From Streptomyces sp. AC558_RSS880 (lineage in GTDB: Bacteria > Actinomycetota > Actinomycetes > Streptomycetales > Streptomycetaceae): 64,000 bases of DNA. The position numbers and the translations under genes are program-made. Positions 28,003-36,366 of the stretch are shown here, piece by piece. The stretch spans positions 1 to 64,000 of the forward strand of contig NZ_JAGMUJ010000004.1 in NCBI RefSeq assembly GCF_019049255.1, written 5' to 3'. The first letter of the stretch is position 1. Every line of letters starts with the position of its first letter. A model generated the notes under the pieces. The model had not been told where the DNA came from. It saw only the letters and a list, made by a program, of their open reading frames with translations, and did no database searches.

Positions 28003-29547
28003 ATGGCCGAGGACGGCAGACCGTCAGGGACGCGACCACTGGGGAAGGCCGCCCTGGTGGTCGGAGCGGGCGCGCTGGTCGGGCTCGCGGTGGAGTTCCA
28101 CGCGCTGGGGTGGACGTCCATTCCCGGCAACAGCTGCGGCGGCAGGTACCGGCCCTGCCCGGAGGGCACGACGCCCACCCTCATCCTGGCGTTCGTCCTC
28201 ACCTTCGTGGGCTTCGTCGGGCTCACCATCGCCCTCGCCGCGTTCACGCGGATCCGCCCCGGCAAGGCCGTGCCCGGGGCGCTCGTCGCGGCGGGCGTGC
28301 TGATCGCGCTGTGGCCCGGCTGGCAGGCCTACCTCTGGATGCGCGGACCGGTGCTCGACCGCGCCTGGCAGTCCGGCCCGGACCGGCCCGCGAGCGTGCG
28401 CGGCGTCGGGGCCTGGGCGGTGGGCGAGGACGGCGGCACGGTCGTACGCGCCCGGACCGACGCGCTGGTCGCGTACGACTCCGGCAGCGGGGACCGGGAG
28501 TGGGTGCTGCGGGCGCCCGTGCGGGAGTCGGTGTGCGCGATGAGCGAGGGGATCGTCGACGGCATCGGCCTGGTCGCCTTCGAGCGGGACGACAAGCCCT
28601 GCGACACCGTGTGGGGCGTCGACGTGAGCAGCGGACGCAAGGTGTGGGAGCGGAACCTCACCGGGAGGACACCGCTGTACGGCGGTGGAGGGGTGCTCAG
28701 CGCCGACGCGGGCGTGGCCGTGGCACTGGGTGAACGCTCGGTCCACGGGTACGGGCTCACCGACGGCGCGGTGCGCTGGACCGTGAAGCCCACCGCGGCC
28801 GGGGCCGGGGGTGAGGACGACGCCGAGTGCGAGCCGGTGACGGCCTCCTCGGCCGACGGCACCACCCGGGTGGCCATGACCTGCGGCTACTACACCGACT
28901 TCCACTCGGCATGGATCCTCACCCTCGACACCGCCACCGGCAAGGAGCTCAGCCGGCGGGAACTCCCGGTCGAGAGCTACCTGACCGCGGCCGCGGTGCT
29001 CTCCGCCGAGCCGTTCACCCTGCTGGTGCAGGAGAAGGACGAGCGCGGACTCGCCGCCGTACTGTCCTACGGCGACCCGGACGACCCGGAGCGGGAGCCG
29101 GTGACGATCCCGCTCACCGCCGACGAGGAGGACCTGGCCGTCACCGCGACCGACCCCGTCTTCGCGGCCCGGCCGGTGTTCCGGGCCGTGGTCGCCGACG
29201 GGAACCTGATCGTGGCGGCCGCGAAGCCGGGGGCGGACCGTCCCGAGCGGGTCGCGGCCTACGCGCTCGACGACGGCCGGCGCCGCTGGCACGCGGACCT
29301 GGGCACCGGGGTCGTCGCCCTCGCCCCGGCGGGCCGGGACCGGGTGGCCGTCCTCGGCGAGTCCCAGCGTCTGTGGACGCTCACCACCGGTGACGGGACC
29401 CGGGTGGGCGAGGAGGACGGCACCACGGTGCGCGACATCTCGTTCAAGCTCGACAGCGGCCCGCAGCTGGTCCGGGCGGGCGACGGCTGGGTGATCGTCA
29501 ACGCCGACGGCGGCACCTATCCCCCGGCGCTCGCGGTCAGCCCCTAG
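28003..29547 (+). CDS. PQQ-like beta-propeller membrane protein
   Basis: About 514 residues from ATG 28003, with GGGGGAGAAG directly upstream (a GTG at 27991 is also in frame). Three hydrophobic segments in the first 110 residues are followed by an extracytoplasmic repeat domain with PQQ-like blade motifs (VAYDSGSGDREWVLRAP, WGVDVSSGRKVWERNLTG, LDTATGKELSRRELP, YALDDGRRRWHADLG). No PQQ-dependent catalytic residues are evident; the domain is more likely a scaffold or sensor. It overlaps the convergent imine-reductase-like gene by 11 bases. Confidence 0.8.
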   Translation: MAEDGRPSGTRPLGKAALVVGAGALVGLAVEFHALGWTSIPGNSCGGRYRPCPEGTTPTLILAFVLTFVGFVGLTIALAAFTRIRPGKAVPGALVAAGVLIALWPGWQAYLWMRGPVLDRAWQSGPDRPASVRGVGAWAVGEDGGTVVRARTDALVAYDSGSGDREWVLRAPVRESVCAMSEGIVDGIGLVAFERDDKPCDTVWGVDVSSGRKVWERNLTGRTPLYGGGGVLSADAGVAVALGERSVHGYGLTDGAVRWTVKPTAAGAGGEDDAECEPVTASSADGTTRVAMTCGYYTDFHSAWILTLDTATGKELSRRELPVESYLTAAAVLSAEPFTLLVQEKDERGLAAVLSYGDPDDPEREPVTIPLTADEEDLAVTATDPVFAARPVFRAVVADGNLIVAAAKPGADRPERVAAYALDDGRRRWHADLGTGVVALAPAGRDRVAVLGESQRLWTLTTGDGTRVGEEDGTTVRDISFKLDSGPQLVRAGDGWVIVNADGGTYPPALAVSP

Positions 29548-30445
29548 CCGCCCGCACCAGCGGGTCGATCAGGCCCGCCCCGTCCTGGTCGCCGTGGCCG
29601 TCGGCGACGTGGCGGGCCATCAGCTCCATGTAGGGCGTCAGCAGTTCCGCGCTGACGCCCTGCTCCTCGGCGGTGCGCAGCAGCGTGGCGTTGCCGGCGG
29701 ACTGCATCGCCAGATTGGACACCACGCCCGTGGTGTAGTCGCCGCTCACCAGCTGCTCGGCGGTCCGGTGCGCGGACGGCGTCATCGCGGTGAGCCACGA
29801 GGTGAGCAGCGGCGCGAAGTCCTTGGGCGAGATGTCCTCCCGGCGGATCAGGGCGAAGGCGTGGGTGATGCCCGCGAACAGTCCGCTCATGGCGCTCAGC
29901 AGCGCCACGTCGTGCAGCGCGGCGAAGCCCGGGTCGGTACCCACGTAACGGGCGCCCGTGGGCGCGGTGAGGGTGTCGCGGTGCTCCTCGAACACGTCCC
30001 GGGAGCCGCTGTAGAACACATAGCCCCCGGACTCCGGGATCCCGATCATCGGCGGAATCGCCATGATCCCGCCGTCCAGGAAACGGGCGCCGCGCGCCTC
30101 GGCCCAGGCGGCGCGGGTGCGGCCGTCCTCCGGGGTCCCGGTGGTGAGGTTCACCAGGTCCCGGCCGGTGAGGTCGGCGTCCTCCAGCGCCTCGCCGACG
30201 GAGGCGTCGTCCAGCAGGCAGGCGACCACCAGACGGTTCGCGGCCACCGCCTCGGCGGCGCTCGCGGCGACCGAGGCGCCCTCGGCGGCCAGGGCCTCGG
30301 CGCGGGCGGGGGTGCGGTTCCAGACGGTCACGGGGTGCCCGGCGGCGAGCCAGGCGCGGGCCAGCGCGGTGCCCATGGCGCCGGCGCCGAGGAGGGTCAG
30401 GGGAGTGCGGGAAGCGGGGGCGGTGGCAAGGGTGTTGTCGTTCAT
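29537..30445 (-). CDS. NAD(P)-dependent imine reductase-like dehydrogenase
   Basis: A 302-residue protein of the beta-hydroxyacid dehydrogenase/imine reductase superfamily. Its Rossmann domain starts TLLGAGAMGTALARAWLAAGH near residues 17-37 and has a WNRTPARAEALAAEGA loop that favours NADPH. The C-terminal helical domain contains ALHDVALLSAMSGLFAG, with the Asp typical of imine reductases rather than the catalytic Lys of hydroxyisobutyrate dehydrogenases. The substrate is unknown. It is divergent from an HxlR regulator, with an operator-like palindrome between them. Confidence 0.85.
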   Translation of the reverse strand: MNDNTLATAPASRTPLTLLGAGAMGTALARAWLAAGHPVTVWNRTPARAEALAAEGASVAASAAEAVAANRLVVACLLDDASVGEALEDADLTGRDLVNLTTGTPEDGRTRAAWAEARGARFLDGGIMAIPPMIGIPESGGYVFYSGSRDVFEEHRDTLTAPTGARYVGTDPGFAALHDVALLSAMSGLFAGITHAFALIRREDISPKDFAPLLTSWLTAMTPSAHRTAEQLVSGDYTTGVVSNLAMQSAGNATLLRTAEEQGVSAELLTPYMELMARHVADGHGDQDGAGLIDPLVRAARG

Positions 30446-30480
30446 GGCGACTAGGCTCGCCGCGGGGGAAGGACCTGCTC

Positions 30481-30492
30481 AAGTACGTACTT
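30481..30492. promoter_or_regulatory. Palindrome AAGTACGTACTT, candidate HxlR operator
   Basis: A perfect 12-bp palindrome followed by a related AAGT-n5-CTT half site (30495-30506) lies between the divergent imine-reductase-like and HxlR genes. HxlR proteins bind short inverted repeats in such shared regions, often with an AGTAC core. Binding is inferred. Confidence 0.5.
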
Positions 30493-30553
30493 CGAAGTGG
30501 GTGCTTACCCCGGGGAAAGGGTGCAGGCAGCGGAGGCGGACGGGGTGGCGGGC

Positions 30554-30967
30554 ATGGCGACGGTACGGCGGCCGGGCGGGTACGTGTGCGGGACCGACGC
30601 GGCGATGGACGTGATCGGCGGCAAGTGGAAGGTGCTCATCCTCTGGGAGCTGGGCGAACGTCCGCACCGCTTCGGCGAGCTGCGCCGGAAGCTGCCCGGG
30701 ATCACCGAGAAGGTGCTCGCCTCGCACCTGCGGGAGATGGAGACCGACGGCATCGTGCACCGCGAGGAGTACGACGAGGTGCCGCCCCGTGTCGAGTACT
30801 CGCTGACGCCGCGCGGGGTGTCCCTCAACGCGGCGCTGGAGCCGCTCGGGGCCTGGGGGCGGGAGAACGTGCTCGGGGAGGCGGACCGCGGGGCGCCGGT
30901 CGGTTCAGCGGCTGCCCGTCAGGTGCGCGTAGACGACGACGTTCCCCTGGTACCCGGTCGTCCGTGA
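30554..30967 (+). CDS. HxlR-family transcriptional regulator
   Basis: About 137 residues. Winged-helix HxlR pattern: CGTDAAMDVIGGKWKVLILWEL near the start, then FGELRRKLPGITEKVLASHLREME (recognition helix), and the wing VPPRVEYSLTPRG. The start is placed at ATG 30554 (MATVRRPGG), close to the family N-terminus; an upstream frame to 30497 adds low-complexity sequence. The 3' end overlaps the convergent sortase gene by about 63 bases, a long overlap that probably reflects a read-through tail past the conserved domain. It is likely to regulate the divergent dehydrogenase. Confidence 0.88.
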   Translation: MATVRRPGGYVCGTDAAMDVIGGKWKVLILWELGERPHRFGELRRKLPGITEKVLASHLREMETDGIVHREEYDEVPPRVEYSLTPRGVSLNAALEPLGAWGRENVLGEADRGAPVGSAAARQVRVDDDVPLVPGRP

Positions 30968-31555
30968 CCAGCCCCCGCCGCAGGTGATGACCCGCAGCTC
31001 GGGGCGGGGCGCCGCGCCGTACACCTTCCCGTCGGGGAAGCCCTGCGCGTCGTACACCTCGACGGCGTCCACCGTGAACACCGCGACACCGCCGTCGCGG
31101 CGGTCCACCTCGATGGTGCTGCCCTTGCGCAGGGCGCCGAGGGAGTAGAAGACGGCGGGGCCGTCGGCGTTGTCGACGTGGCCCGCGACGATCGCGGTGC
31201 CCGTCTCCCCGGGGGTGGCGCCGGCCTCGTACCAGCCGGCCAGGTTCTCGCGGTCGGCCGGGGGGACGTCGAGGCTGCCGGTGTCCGTCAGGCCGAGGCC
31301 GGTCAGGGGCGCGTCCACGTCGATCGCGGGGATGCGGATGCGGTCGGGCGGGGAGGGCGGCAGGGCGGGGGCCGAGGCCCGGCCCGCGCTGCGGTCGTCG
31401 TCCTCCGTGTGCGCCTGGGCGGCGGACGGCTGCGGCGGCGCCTGCGTCCCGGTCACGTCGCGCAGCAGCCACATCCCCGCACACAGGGCGAACACCGTGA
31501 TGGCGGCTGTCGCTGCGTTGCCCGGACCCCCGGTCCGGCGGAACCTGCGGCGCAT
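30905..31555 (-). CDS. Class F sortase
   Basis: A 216-residue membrane-anchored transpeptidase with a single N-terminal membrane helix (residues 14-33) and a Pro/Ala-rich spacer. Sortase fold: IPAIDVDAPLTGLGL, the catalytic His in AGHVDN, the catalytic Cys in VITCGGGW, and the partner Arg in the SR at the extreme C-terminus or the nearby WSRTTGYQGN. The TCGG form and small size match actinobacterial class F sortases. The next gene downstream on the same strand is separated in the opposite sense by a hairpin; the secreted protein at 31674-32210 precedes it and is a probable partner. Confidence 0.88.
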   Translation of the reverse strand: MRRRFRRTGGPGNAATAAITVFALCAGMWLLRDVTGTQAPPQPSAAQAHTEDDDRSAGRASAPALPPSPPDRIRIPAIDVDAPLTGLGLTDTGSLDVPPADRENLAGWYEAGATPGETGTAIVAGHVDNADGPAVFYSLGALRKGSTIEVDRRDGGVAVFTVDAVEVYDAQGFPDGKVYGAAPRPELRVITCGGGWSRTTGYQGNVVVYAHLTGSR

Positions 31556-31590
31556 GACGGACTGACCTCATCTCGAGTCGGCCCCCGTGC

Positions 31591-31629
31591 CCCCCTCCGG
31601 GCCGCGAGGGGCGTCGGACCCGGAGGGGG
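31591..31629 (-). terminator. Hairpin between the secreted protein gene and the sortase gene
   Basis: The arms CCCCCTCCGGG (31591-31601) and CCCGGAGGGGG (31619-31629) form a perfect 11-bp stem with a 17-base loop. No T run follows. It may attenuate transcription from the upstream gene into the sortase gene, or stabilise the upstream mRNA. Confidence 0.6.
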
Positions 31630-31673
31630 AGGGGACATGCGGTACCGGCGGGACGGGCGGCGGAGGATGCCCG

Positions 31674-32210
31674 TCAGATCCCGTCGCCTCTCGCCCGGCG
31701 ATGCAGGAGCCAGGTACCGCCCGCGGCGGCGACGGCGAGAGCCGTCACACCGGCCGCGGTCTGCACGGGGTCGGGGCCCAGCGCGCCCCCGACCCCCGTC
31801 TTCACACTCCCCCGGGGAACCACCTGCTGCGTGTCGGGCGTCAGCGTGACCACCAGGTCACCGGCCACCCGCCGGTCGCTCCCGTCACACGTCGCGACGA
31901 TCTCGTACGTTCCCGGCTGCGCGCTCGGCGGCACCCTGAACTGTCCGATCGCGTTCCGTTCGTGCGTGCTCGGCGCCAGCGTGAACCGGCCGGCGCCCAC
32001 GGCGGTGGCGTCGCCCGCCGCCGTCCCGCCGTCGCCGCACGTCCCGGTGTTCACCGTGACGTGCGATCCCGGTGCGACCGAGGACGGGTACACCTCCAGG
32101 TTTCCGGCCGGCGTGCCGTGGGACTCCCCGGCGTACGCGGGCGCGGCGAGCAGCCCCGCGATGACCACGGCGAGCGCGGTGCCGGCCGGCATCCGGGCGG
32201 TACGTCGCAT
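31674..32210 (-). CDS. Secreted, probably membrane- or wall-anchored protein (sortase neighbour)
   Basis: A 178-residue protein with a signal peptide (cut near AYAGES, residue 29), an Ig-like beta domain (LEVYPSSVAPGSHVTVNTGTC ... PGTYEIVATCDG, with two cysteines probably in a disulfide), then a PRGSVKTGVGGALGPD segment, a hydrophobic helix and an RRARGD tail. The C-terminus has the layout of a sorting signal without a classical LPxTG. Such proteins commonly precede class F sortases in Streptomyces, so it may be that enzyme's substrate. Function otherwise unknown. Confidence 0.78.
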   Translation of the reverse strand: MRRTARMPAGTALAVVIAGLLAAPAYAGESHGTPAGNLEVYPSSVAPGSHVTVNTGTCGDGGTAAGDATAVGAGRFTLAPSTHERNAIGQFRVPPSAQPGTYEIVATCDGSDRRVAGDLVVTLTPDTQQVVPRGSVKTGVGGALGPDPVQTAAGVTALAVAAAGGTWLLHRRARGDGI

Positions 32211-32525
32211 CGATGCTCCCTCGAGCGGGCCACGGCCCGCGGCACCCCCATGTGCCGCCGTCGGACGCGTCCCTGCCCCTCCGAGGTAAGTGCCACCGGG
32301 GCCGCACCGCTTCCTGAGCAGGCGTCAGGAAGAGGGCCGAACGGGTGTCGGGCCACACCCGGACGGCCGCCCCCTTCACCGTGTTTCAGCAGGTCACCGG
32401 TGCCGCGCCGATCCGGTCGCGGTGAAGCACCCGAAGGGTGCGGCGCACGGGGGTGAACGGGTGACCGGCGGGTCTGCGAGGATCCGGGGCGGGGAGGTGG
32501 GGCGTCGAGAGCACGCACCGGTGGG
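32211..32525. other. Gene-free spacer upstream of two divergent genes
   Basis: A GC-rich 315-bp region between the start of the secreted-protein gene (minus strand) and a small plus-strand gene. It must hold promoters for both. No convincing -35/-10 pair, operator or RNA element was recognised. Open frames here (for example from 32290) are low-complexity and not believed. Confidence 0.5.
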
Positions 32526-32909
32526 GTGTCGGCGACGTGGGCCCTCGTGCTCCGGGGGCTGTTCCAGGCCGGCCAGGGGGTGACGAGCCACGGGATGAGC
32601 AGCGAGGTCGAGTGCTCCTGGATCAACACGGGCCCGGACGGCGAGGAGCATCCCTCGCCGATGGAGCCCGGCGGCCTGTGCCACACGCGGAACGGTGACG
32701 AGAGGACCTACGGGGAGCAGCGGGCCTTCCAGCGCGCGGCGGGCGAGGACGTCGTCATCGGCGCGTGGGTGCTCGGCGTCGGACTGACCGGACCGGGCGG
32801 CCTGTCCGTCGAGCGGCGGCTGCGGAAGGCCTGGGCGCGGCGGCCGTACGAGGCTCGGACGCGGCGCCCGTGGGGTGCGCGGACACGACGGCCGCGGGGC
32901 CGTGTCTAG
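32526..32909 (+). CDS. Hypothetical protein, possibly a degraded small membrane protein
   Basis: A GTG-initiated frame of 127 residues. Residues 20-85 (SHGMSSEVECSWIN ... GGLCHTRNGDERTYGEQ) resemble a small Streptomyces membrane-protein family with a paired-cysteine extracytoplasmic loop between two helices. However, the first helix is weakly hydrophobic, and the C-terminus is an Arg/Pro-rich tail made of repeated TRRPxGAR units. The tail overlaps the convergent gene by four bases. It may be decaying, or the N-terminus may be mis-set. Function unknown. Confidence 0.42.
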   Translation: MSATWALVLRGLFQAGQGVTSHGMSSEVECSWINTGPDGEEHPSPMEPGGLCHTRNGDERTYGEQRAFQRAAGEDVVIGAWVLGVGLTGPGGLSVERRLRKAWARRPYEARTRRPWGARTRRPRGRV

Positions 32910-33322
32910 GCTCCCGCTCCCCGCCACTCCCCGCCCTCGATCGGTTTCCCCCGCACCCGCAGCCGGGCGGCGACGGCGGGCGCGGCGACATACACCCAGG
33001 CCCGCACCGCCGTGCCGTCGGCGGCCCGGACGACGTCCCGCGCCACCCGCTCGTAGAGGTTGCGCGGATCGCCCGGCACGTACTCCTCCAGCCGGTCCAG
33101 CTCGGCGAGCAGCCCCGCGTAGGCCTCCGGCAGCGCGGTCACCAGTTCCCCGCTCACCACGGAGCCCGGTTCCTCGACGGCGTACGGATATCCCGGCCCC
33201 TCGTACAGCACCGCGTCCCGGAGCCGGCCGGGTTCCTCGCGCAGGGTGCGGCCGCGCAGGAAGAGGTCGTGGTTGGTCTCGCCGGGGCGGAGGGTGCCGT
33301 AGACGAAGAAGGGGAGGAGCAC
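32906..33322 (-). CDS. Gamma-glutamylcyclotransferase family protein
   Basis: 138 residues from GTG 33322, which has AGGTGA at good spacing; longer frames add only Arg/Gly-rich sequence. It begins LLPFFVYGTLRPGETNHDLF, the YGSL-type substrate loop of the GGCT/AIG2-like fold, with the catalytic-acid region around LAELDRLEEYVPG and the C-terminal strand AVRAWVYVAA. Family members cyclise gamma-glutamyl-amino acids or amines to release 5-oxoproline, or have unknown substrates. It follows nasA on the same strand with a 128-bp gap. Confidence 0.85.
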   Translation of the reverse strand: MLLPFFVYGTLRPGETNHDLFLRGRTLREEPGRLRDAVLYEGPGYPYAVEEPGSVVSGELVTALPEAYAGLLAELDRLEEYVPGDPRNLYERVARDVVRAADGTAVRAWVYVAAPAVAARLRVRGKPIEGGEWRGAGA

Positions 33323-33450
33323 TGGTTCACCTGCGCGGACGGTCGGCGGAGCCTTGCGGGGACGATTCTCGCCCCCCGCGCCCCCGTGGCCGCCCGTACC
33401 GGACGAACCGGCCGACCGGGCGTGCGGTCCCACCCCGCGCCCCGTGGCCG

Positions 33451-35598
33451 CTACGGCGAGGAGGGCGCGGGCCGGCCGGCCCCCACCGCCTCGAGGCGTA
33501 CCGCGCACACCTTGAACTCGGGCATCCGGGAGGTCGGGTCGAGGGCGGGGTTGGTGAGGGTGTTGGCGCGGCCCTCACCGGCCCAGTGGAACGGCATGAA
33601 GACCGTGTCCGGACGGATCGCGGTCGTGATCCTGGCCGGCGCCACCGCCCGCCCCCGCCGGGACACCACGGCCACCGGGTCGCCCTCGGCCGCGCCGAGC
33701 CGCTCCGCGAGCCGGGGGTGCAGCTCCACGAACGGGCCGGGCGCGGCGGCGTTCAACTCGTCGACGCGCCGGGTCTGGGCACCGGACTGGTACTGCGCCA
33801 CGACCCGCCCGGTGGTCAGCAGTACGGGGTACGCGTCGTCGGGCTCCTCGGCGGCCGCCCGGTGCGACACCGGCGCGAACCGCGCCCGCCCGTCCTCGGT
33901 GGCGAACCGGTCGAGGAAGAGCCGAGGGGTGCCGGGGTGGACGCCGGTCGCCGGGTCCCCGGTGACCGGGTCCCCCGGCGCCGGGCACGGCCAGAACACG
34001 CCGTTCTCCTCCACCAGCCTCCGGTAGGTGATCCCCGAGTAGTCCGCCGGCCCGCCCGCACTCGCCCGGCGCAGCTCCTCGAAGACCTCCTCGGGGTCGG
34101 TCGGGAAGCCCTTCTCCAGGTTCCGGTCGCCGCCCAGCCGCGCGGCCAGCCCGTGCATGACCTCCAGGTCGCTGCGGACGCCCTCCGGCGGCGTGATCGC
34201 GCGCCGCCGCAACAGCACCCTGCCCTCCAGGTTCGTCGTCGTCCCCGTCTCCTCCGCCCACTGCGTCACCGGCAGGACGACATCGGCGAGCGCGGCCGTC
34301 TCCGACAGCACGACGTCGCACACCGCCAGGAAGTCCAGCGAGCGGATCCGCTCCTCGACGTGCGCGGCGCGCGGCGCCGACACCACCGGGTTGGAGCCCA
34401 TCAGCAGCAGGGAGCGGATGTCCGTGCCGAGCGCGTCGAGCAGCTCGTACGCGCTGCGCCCCGGGCCGGGAAGGCTGTCGGGGTCGACGCCCCACACCCC
34501 GGCGACGTGCGCCCGCGCCGCCGGGTCGGTGAGCTTGCGGTAGCCGGGCAACTGGTCGGCCTTCTGGCCGTGTTCGCGCCCGCCCTGCCCGTTGCCCTGC
34601 CCGGTCAGGCACCCGTACCCGGACAGCGGCCGTCCCGCCCGCCCCGTCGCCAGGCACAGGTTGATCCACGCGCCCACCGTGTCCGTGCCCTTGGACTGCT
34701 GCTCGGGCCCACGCGCGGTGAGCACCATCGCCGCCTCCGGCTCGCAGAACAGCCGTACCGCTTCCCGCAGTTGCGGCACGGACACCCCCGTGATCCGCTC
34801 CACGTACTCCGGCCAGTGCGCCATCGCGGCGGCCCGGGTCTCCTCCCAGCCGCCGGTGCGCTCCCGGATGTACGCCTCGTCGGTGCGCCCCTCGGCGACG
34901 ATCAGGTGCAGCAGGCCCAGCGCCAGCGCGAGATCGGTGCCGGGACGCGGCGCCAGGTGCAGATCGGCCTGCTCGGCGGTCTTCGTGCGGCGCGGGTCGA
35001 CGACGATCAGCGTGCCGCCGTTCTCCCTCAGTTCGGTGAAGTAGCGCAGCGACGGCGGCATGGTCTCCGCCGGGTTCGACCCGACCAGGATCACGCACCC
35101 GGTCCGCGGAATGTCCTCCAGCGGAAACGGCAGTCCGCGGTCGAGCCCGAACGCCTTGCCGCCCGCCGCCGCGGCCGACGACATGCAGAACCGCCCGTTG
35201 TAGTCGATCTGGGAGGTCCCCAGCACCACCCGCGCGAACTTCCCCAGGCTGTACGCCTTCTCGTTGGTCAGTCCGCCCCCGCCGAACACCCCGACCGCGT
35301 CCGCCCCGTACTCCGCACGCGTCCGCCCGAGCCCCTCGGCGACCCGCTCCAGCGCCTCCTCCCAGGAGGCCGGCACCAGCGCGCCCCCCTCGGAGCGCAC
35401 CAGCGGCGAGGTCAGCCGCACGCTCGACGACAGCACGGCGGGCGCCGTACGCCCCTTCCCGCACAGCGCCCCCCGGTTCACGGGGAAGTCCGCGCGCTCA
35501 CTCACCTCGACGGCTCTCCCGTCGGGGGCCGGCGTCAGATTCATCCCGCACTGCAGGGCGCAGTAGGGGCAGTGTGTGGGCGTCACGGTGTCTCGCAT
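33451..35598 (-). CDS. nasA: Assimilatory nitrate reductase catalytic subunit
   Basis: A molybdopterin oxidoreductase that reduces nitrate to nitrite in the cytoplasm; 715 residues. The N-terminal [4Fe-4S] cluster ligands are C10, C13, C17 and C46 (HCPYCALQCG ... GALCGKG). They are followed by bis-MGD domains (NGRFCMSSAAAAGGKAFG near the Mo ligand, GSNPAETMPP, GCLTGQGNGQGGREHGQK) and the C-terminal molydopterin-binding domain (YPVLLTTGRVVAQYQSGAQTRR). It lacks the extra [2Fe-2S] domain of some NasA proteins, so it needs an external reductase. A candidate GlnR box lies 23 bp upstream. Confidence 0.94.
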   Translation of the reverse strand: MRDTVTPTHCPYCALQCGMNLTPAPDGRAVEVSERADFPVNRGALCGKGRTAPAVLSSSVRLTSPLVRSEGGALVPASWEEALERVAEGLGRTRAEYGADAVGVFGGGGLTNEKAYSLGKFARVVLGTSQIDYNGRFCMSSAAAAGGKAFGLDRGLPFPLEDIPRTGCVILVGSNPAETMPPSLRYFTELRENGGTLIVVDPRRTKTAEQADLHLAPRPGTDLALALGLLHLIVAEGRTDEAYIRERTGGWEETRAAAMAHWPEYVERITGVSVPQLREAVRLFCEPEAAMVLTARGPEQQSKGTDTVGAWINLCLATGRAGRPLSGYGCLTGQGNGQGGREHGQKADQLPGYRKLTDPAARAHVAGVWGVDPDSLPGPGRSAYELLDALGTDIRSLLLMGSNPVVSAPRAAHVEERIRSLDFLAVCDVVLSETAALADVVLPVTQWAEETGTTTNLEGRVLLRRRAITPPEGVRSDLEVMHGLAARLGGDRNLEKGFPTDPEEVFEELRRASAGGPADYSGITYRRLVEENGVFWPCPAPGDPVTGDPATGVHPGTPRLFLDRFATEDGRARFAPVSHRAAAEEPDDAYPVLLTTGRVVAQYQSGAQTRRVDELNAAAPGPFVELHPRLAERLGAAEGDPVAVVSRRGRAVAPARITTAIRPDTVFMPFHWAGEGRANTLTNPALDPTSRMPEFKVCAVRLEAVGAGRPAPSSP

Positions 35599-35620
35599 AC
35601 GCCCAGGCTGCGCCGTCGGT

Positions 35621-35647
35621 GTTACGCACCGCGCCGGCCGCTGTTAC
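35621..35647 (-). promoter_or_regulatory. Candidate GlnR box upstream of nasA
   Basis: Two copies of GTAAC on the minus strand (35647-35643 and 35625-35621) start exactly 22 bp apart, matching two turns of the 11-bp GlnR half-site period. nasA is a known GlnR target in S. coelicolor. The sequence resembles the site before the nir operon. Confidence 0.55.
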
Positions 35648-35711
35648 ACCCCGGGTACGGCGACCTCCCCGCCGGCGGCGGCCCGCGGTGAGGCGTCAGC
35701 GGGCTCCCCGT

Positions 35712-36113
35712 TCAGACGCCGACGAGCCGGATACGGTCACCACACAGCCGGGACATGTCGTCGACGTCGGACGTCAGTATGACCACCGGGCCCGGCTGGC
35801 GCAGTGCCATCTCGGCCACCGTCGCGTCGATCGCGTACTTGTGCCCGTGCAGGCCGGCGGCCTTGAGCAGCTCCGCCGCCTCTTTCGCCGACTGCTCGGT
35901 CACCGGTTCGACCCTGACGCGGGACAGTGCCCACCGCAGCCGGGCCGTGTTCACCCGTGCGTGACTCACCTCCACGATGGTGTTGGCTCCGACGACGAAA
36001 TCGGCACCCGCCGCATGGAACACCTGGAACATCGCGGCGATCTTGCGATCCTGGGCGATCCAGGCGGAGAGGCCCTCGGAGTCCAGGACGACGGTCTCGA
36101 CGTGCCCGCTCAC
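35712..36113 (-). CDS. PIN-domain toxin (VapC-like)
   Basis: A 133-residue PIN-domain ribonuclease. It begins ETVVLDSEGLSAWI with the first acidic residue; further acidic positions appear in TIVEVSHA (Glu) and YAIDATVAEMALR plus LTSDVDDMSRL near the C-terminus. This is the usual four-acid PIN layout, which binds magnesium or manganese and cuts RNA. Its start overlaps the stop of the upstream antitoxin by four bases (ATGA). Targets cannot be predicted. Confidence 0.87.
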   Translation of the reverse strand: MSGHVETVVLDSEGLSAWIAQDRKIAAMFQVFHAAGADFVVGANTIVEVSHARVNTARLRWALSRVRVEPVTEQSAKEAAELLKAAGLHGHKYAIDATVAEMALRQPGPVVILTSDVDDMSRLCGDRIRLVGV

Positions 36114-36358
36114 GCCGCGCTCGCCGACTCGCCGACATCGGTGTTCCCGAAGATCCGGGAGCGGGCCTCCGCCAGCTCCTCCTCGGTGAAGGCTCCGTAC
36201 TCCTCCTGATGGCGCAGCAGATCGGCCCCGAGCAACTGGTGCCGCAGCTGACGCGCCACCGCTTCGGCGACGTAGCCGGAGACGTTGTCGGTGAGCTTCT
36301 TCAGTTCGGCGACCTGCTCCGTCGGGAGCGTCACCGTGATGCGCGTCGTGTCTGCCAT
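36110..36358 (-). CDS. Ribbon-helix-helix antitoxin (VapB-like)
   Basis: An 82-residue antitoxin. The N-terminal RITVTLPTEQVAELKKLTD is a ribbon-helix-helix strand and first helix, and NVSGYVAEAVARQLRHQLL forms the second helix. The acidic C-terminal half (YGAFTEEELAEARSRIFG) should bind and neutralise the PIN toxin encoded next. An upstream in-frame ATG at 36370 lies inside the palindromic operator, so 36358 is preferred. Confidence 0.87.
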   Translation of the reverse strand: MADTTRITVTLPTEQVAELKKLTDNVSGYVAEAVARQLRHQLLGADLLRHQEEYGAFTEEELAEARSRIFGNTDVGESASAA

Positions 36359-36366
36359 GGATGCGA

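Noticed and set aside
35712..36138. Alternate frame of the PIN region
   Set aside because: An Arg-rich frame overlaps the toxin, but the PIN frame has conserved acidic residues and ATGA coupling.
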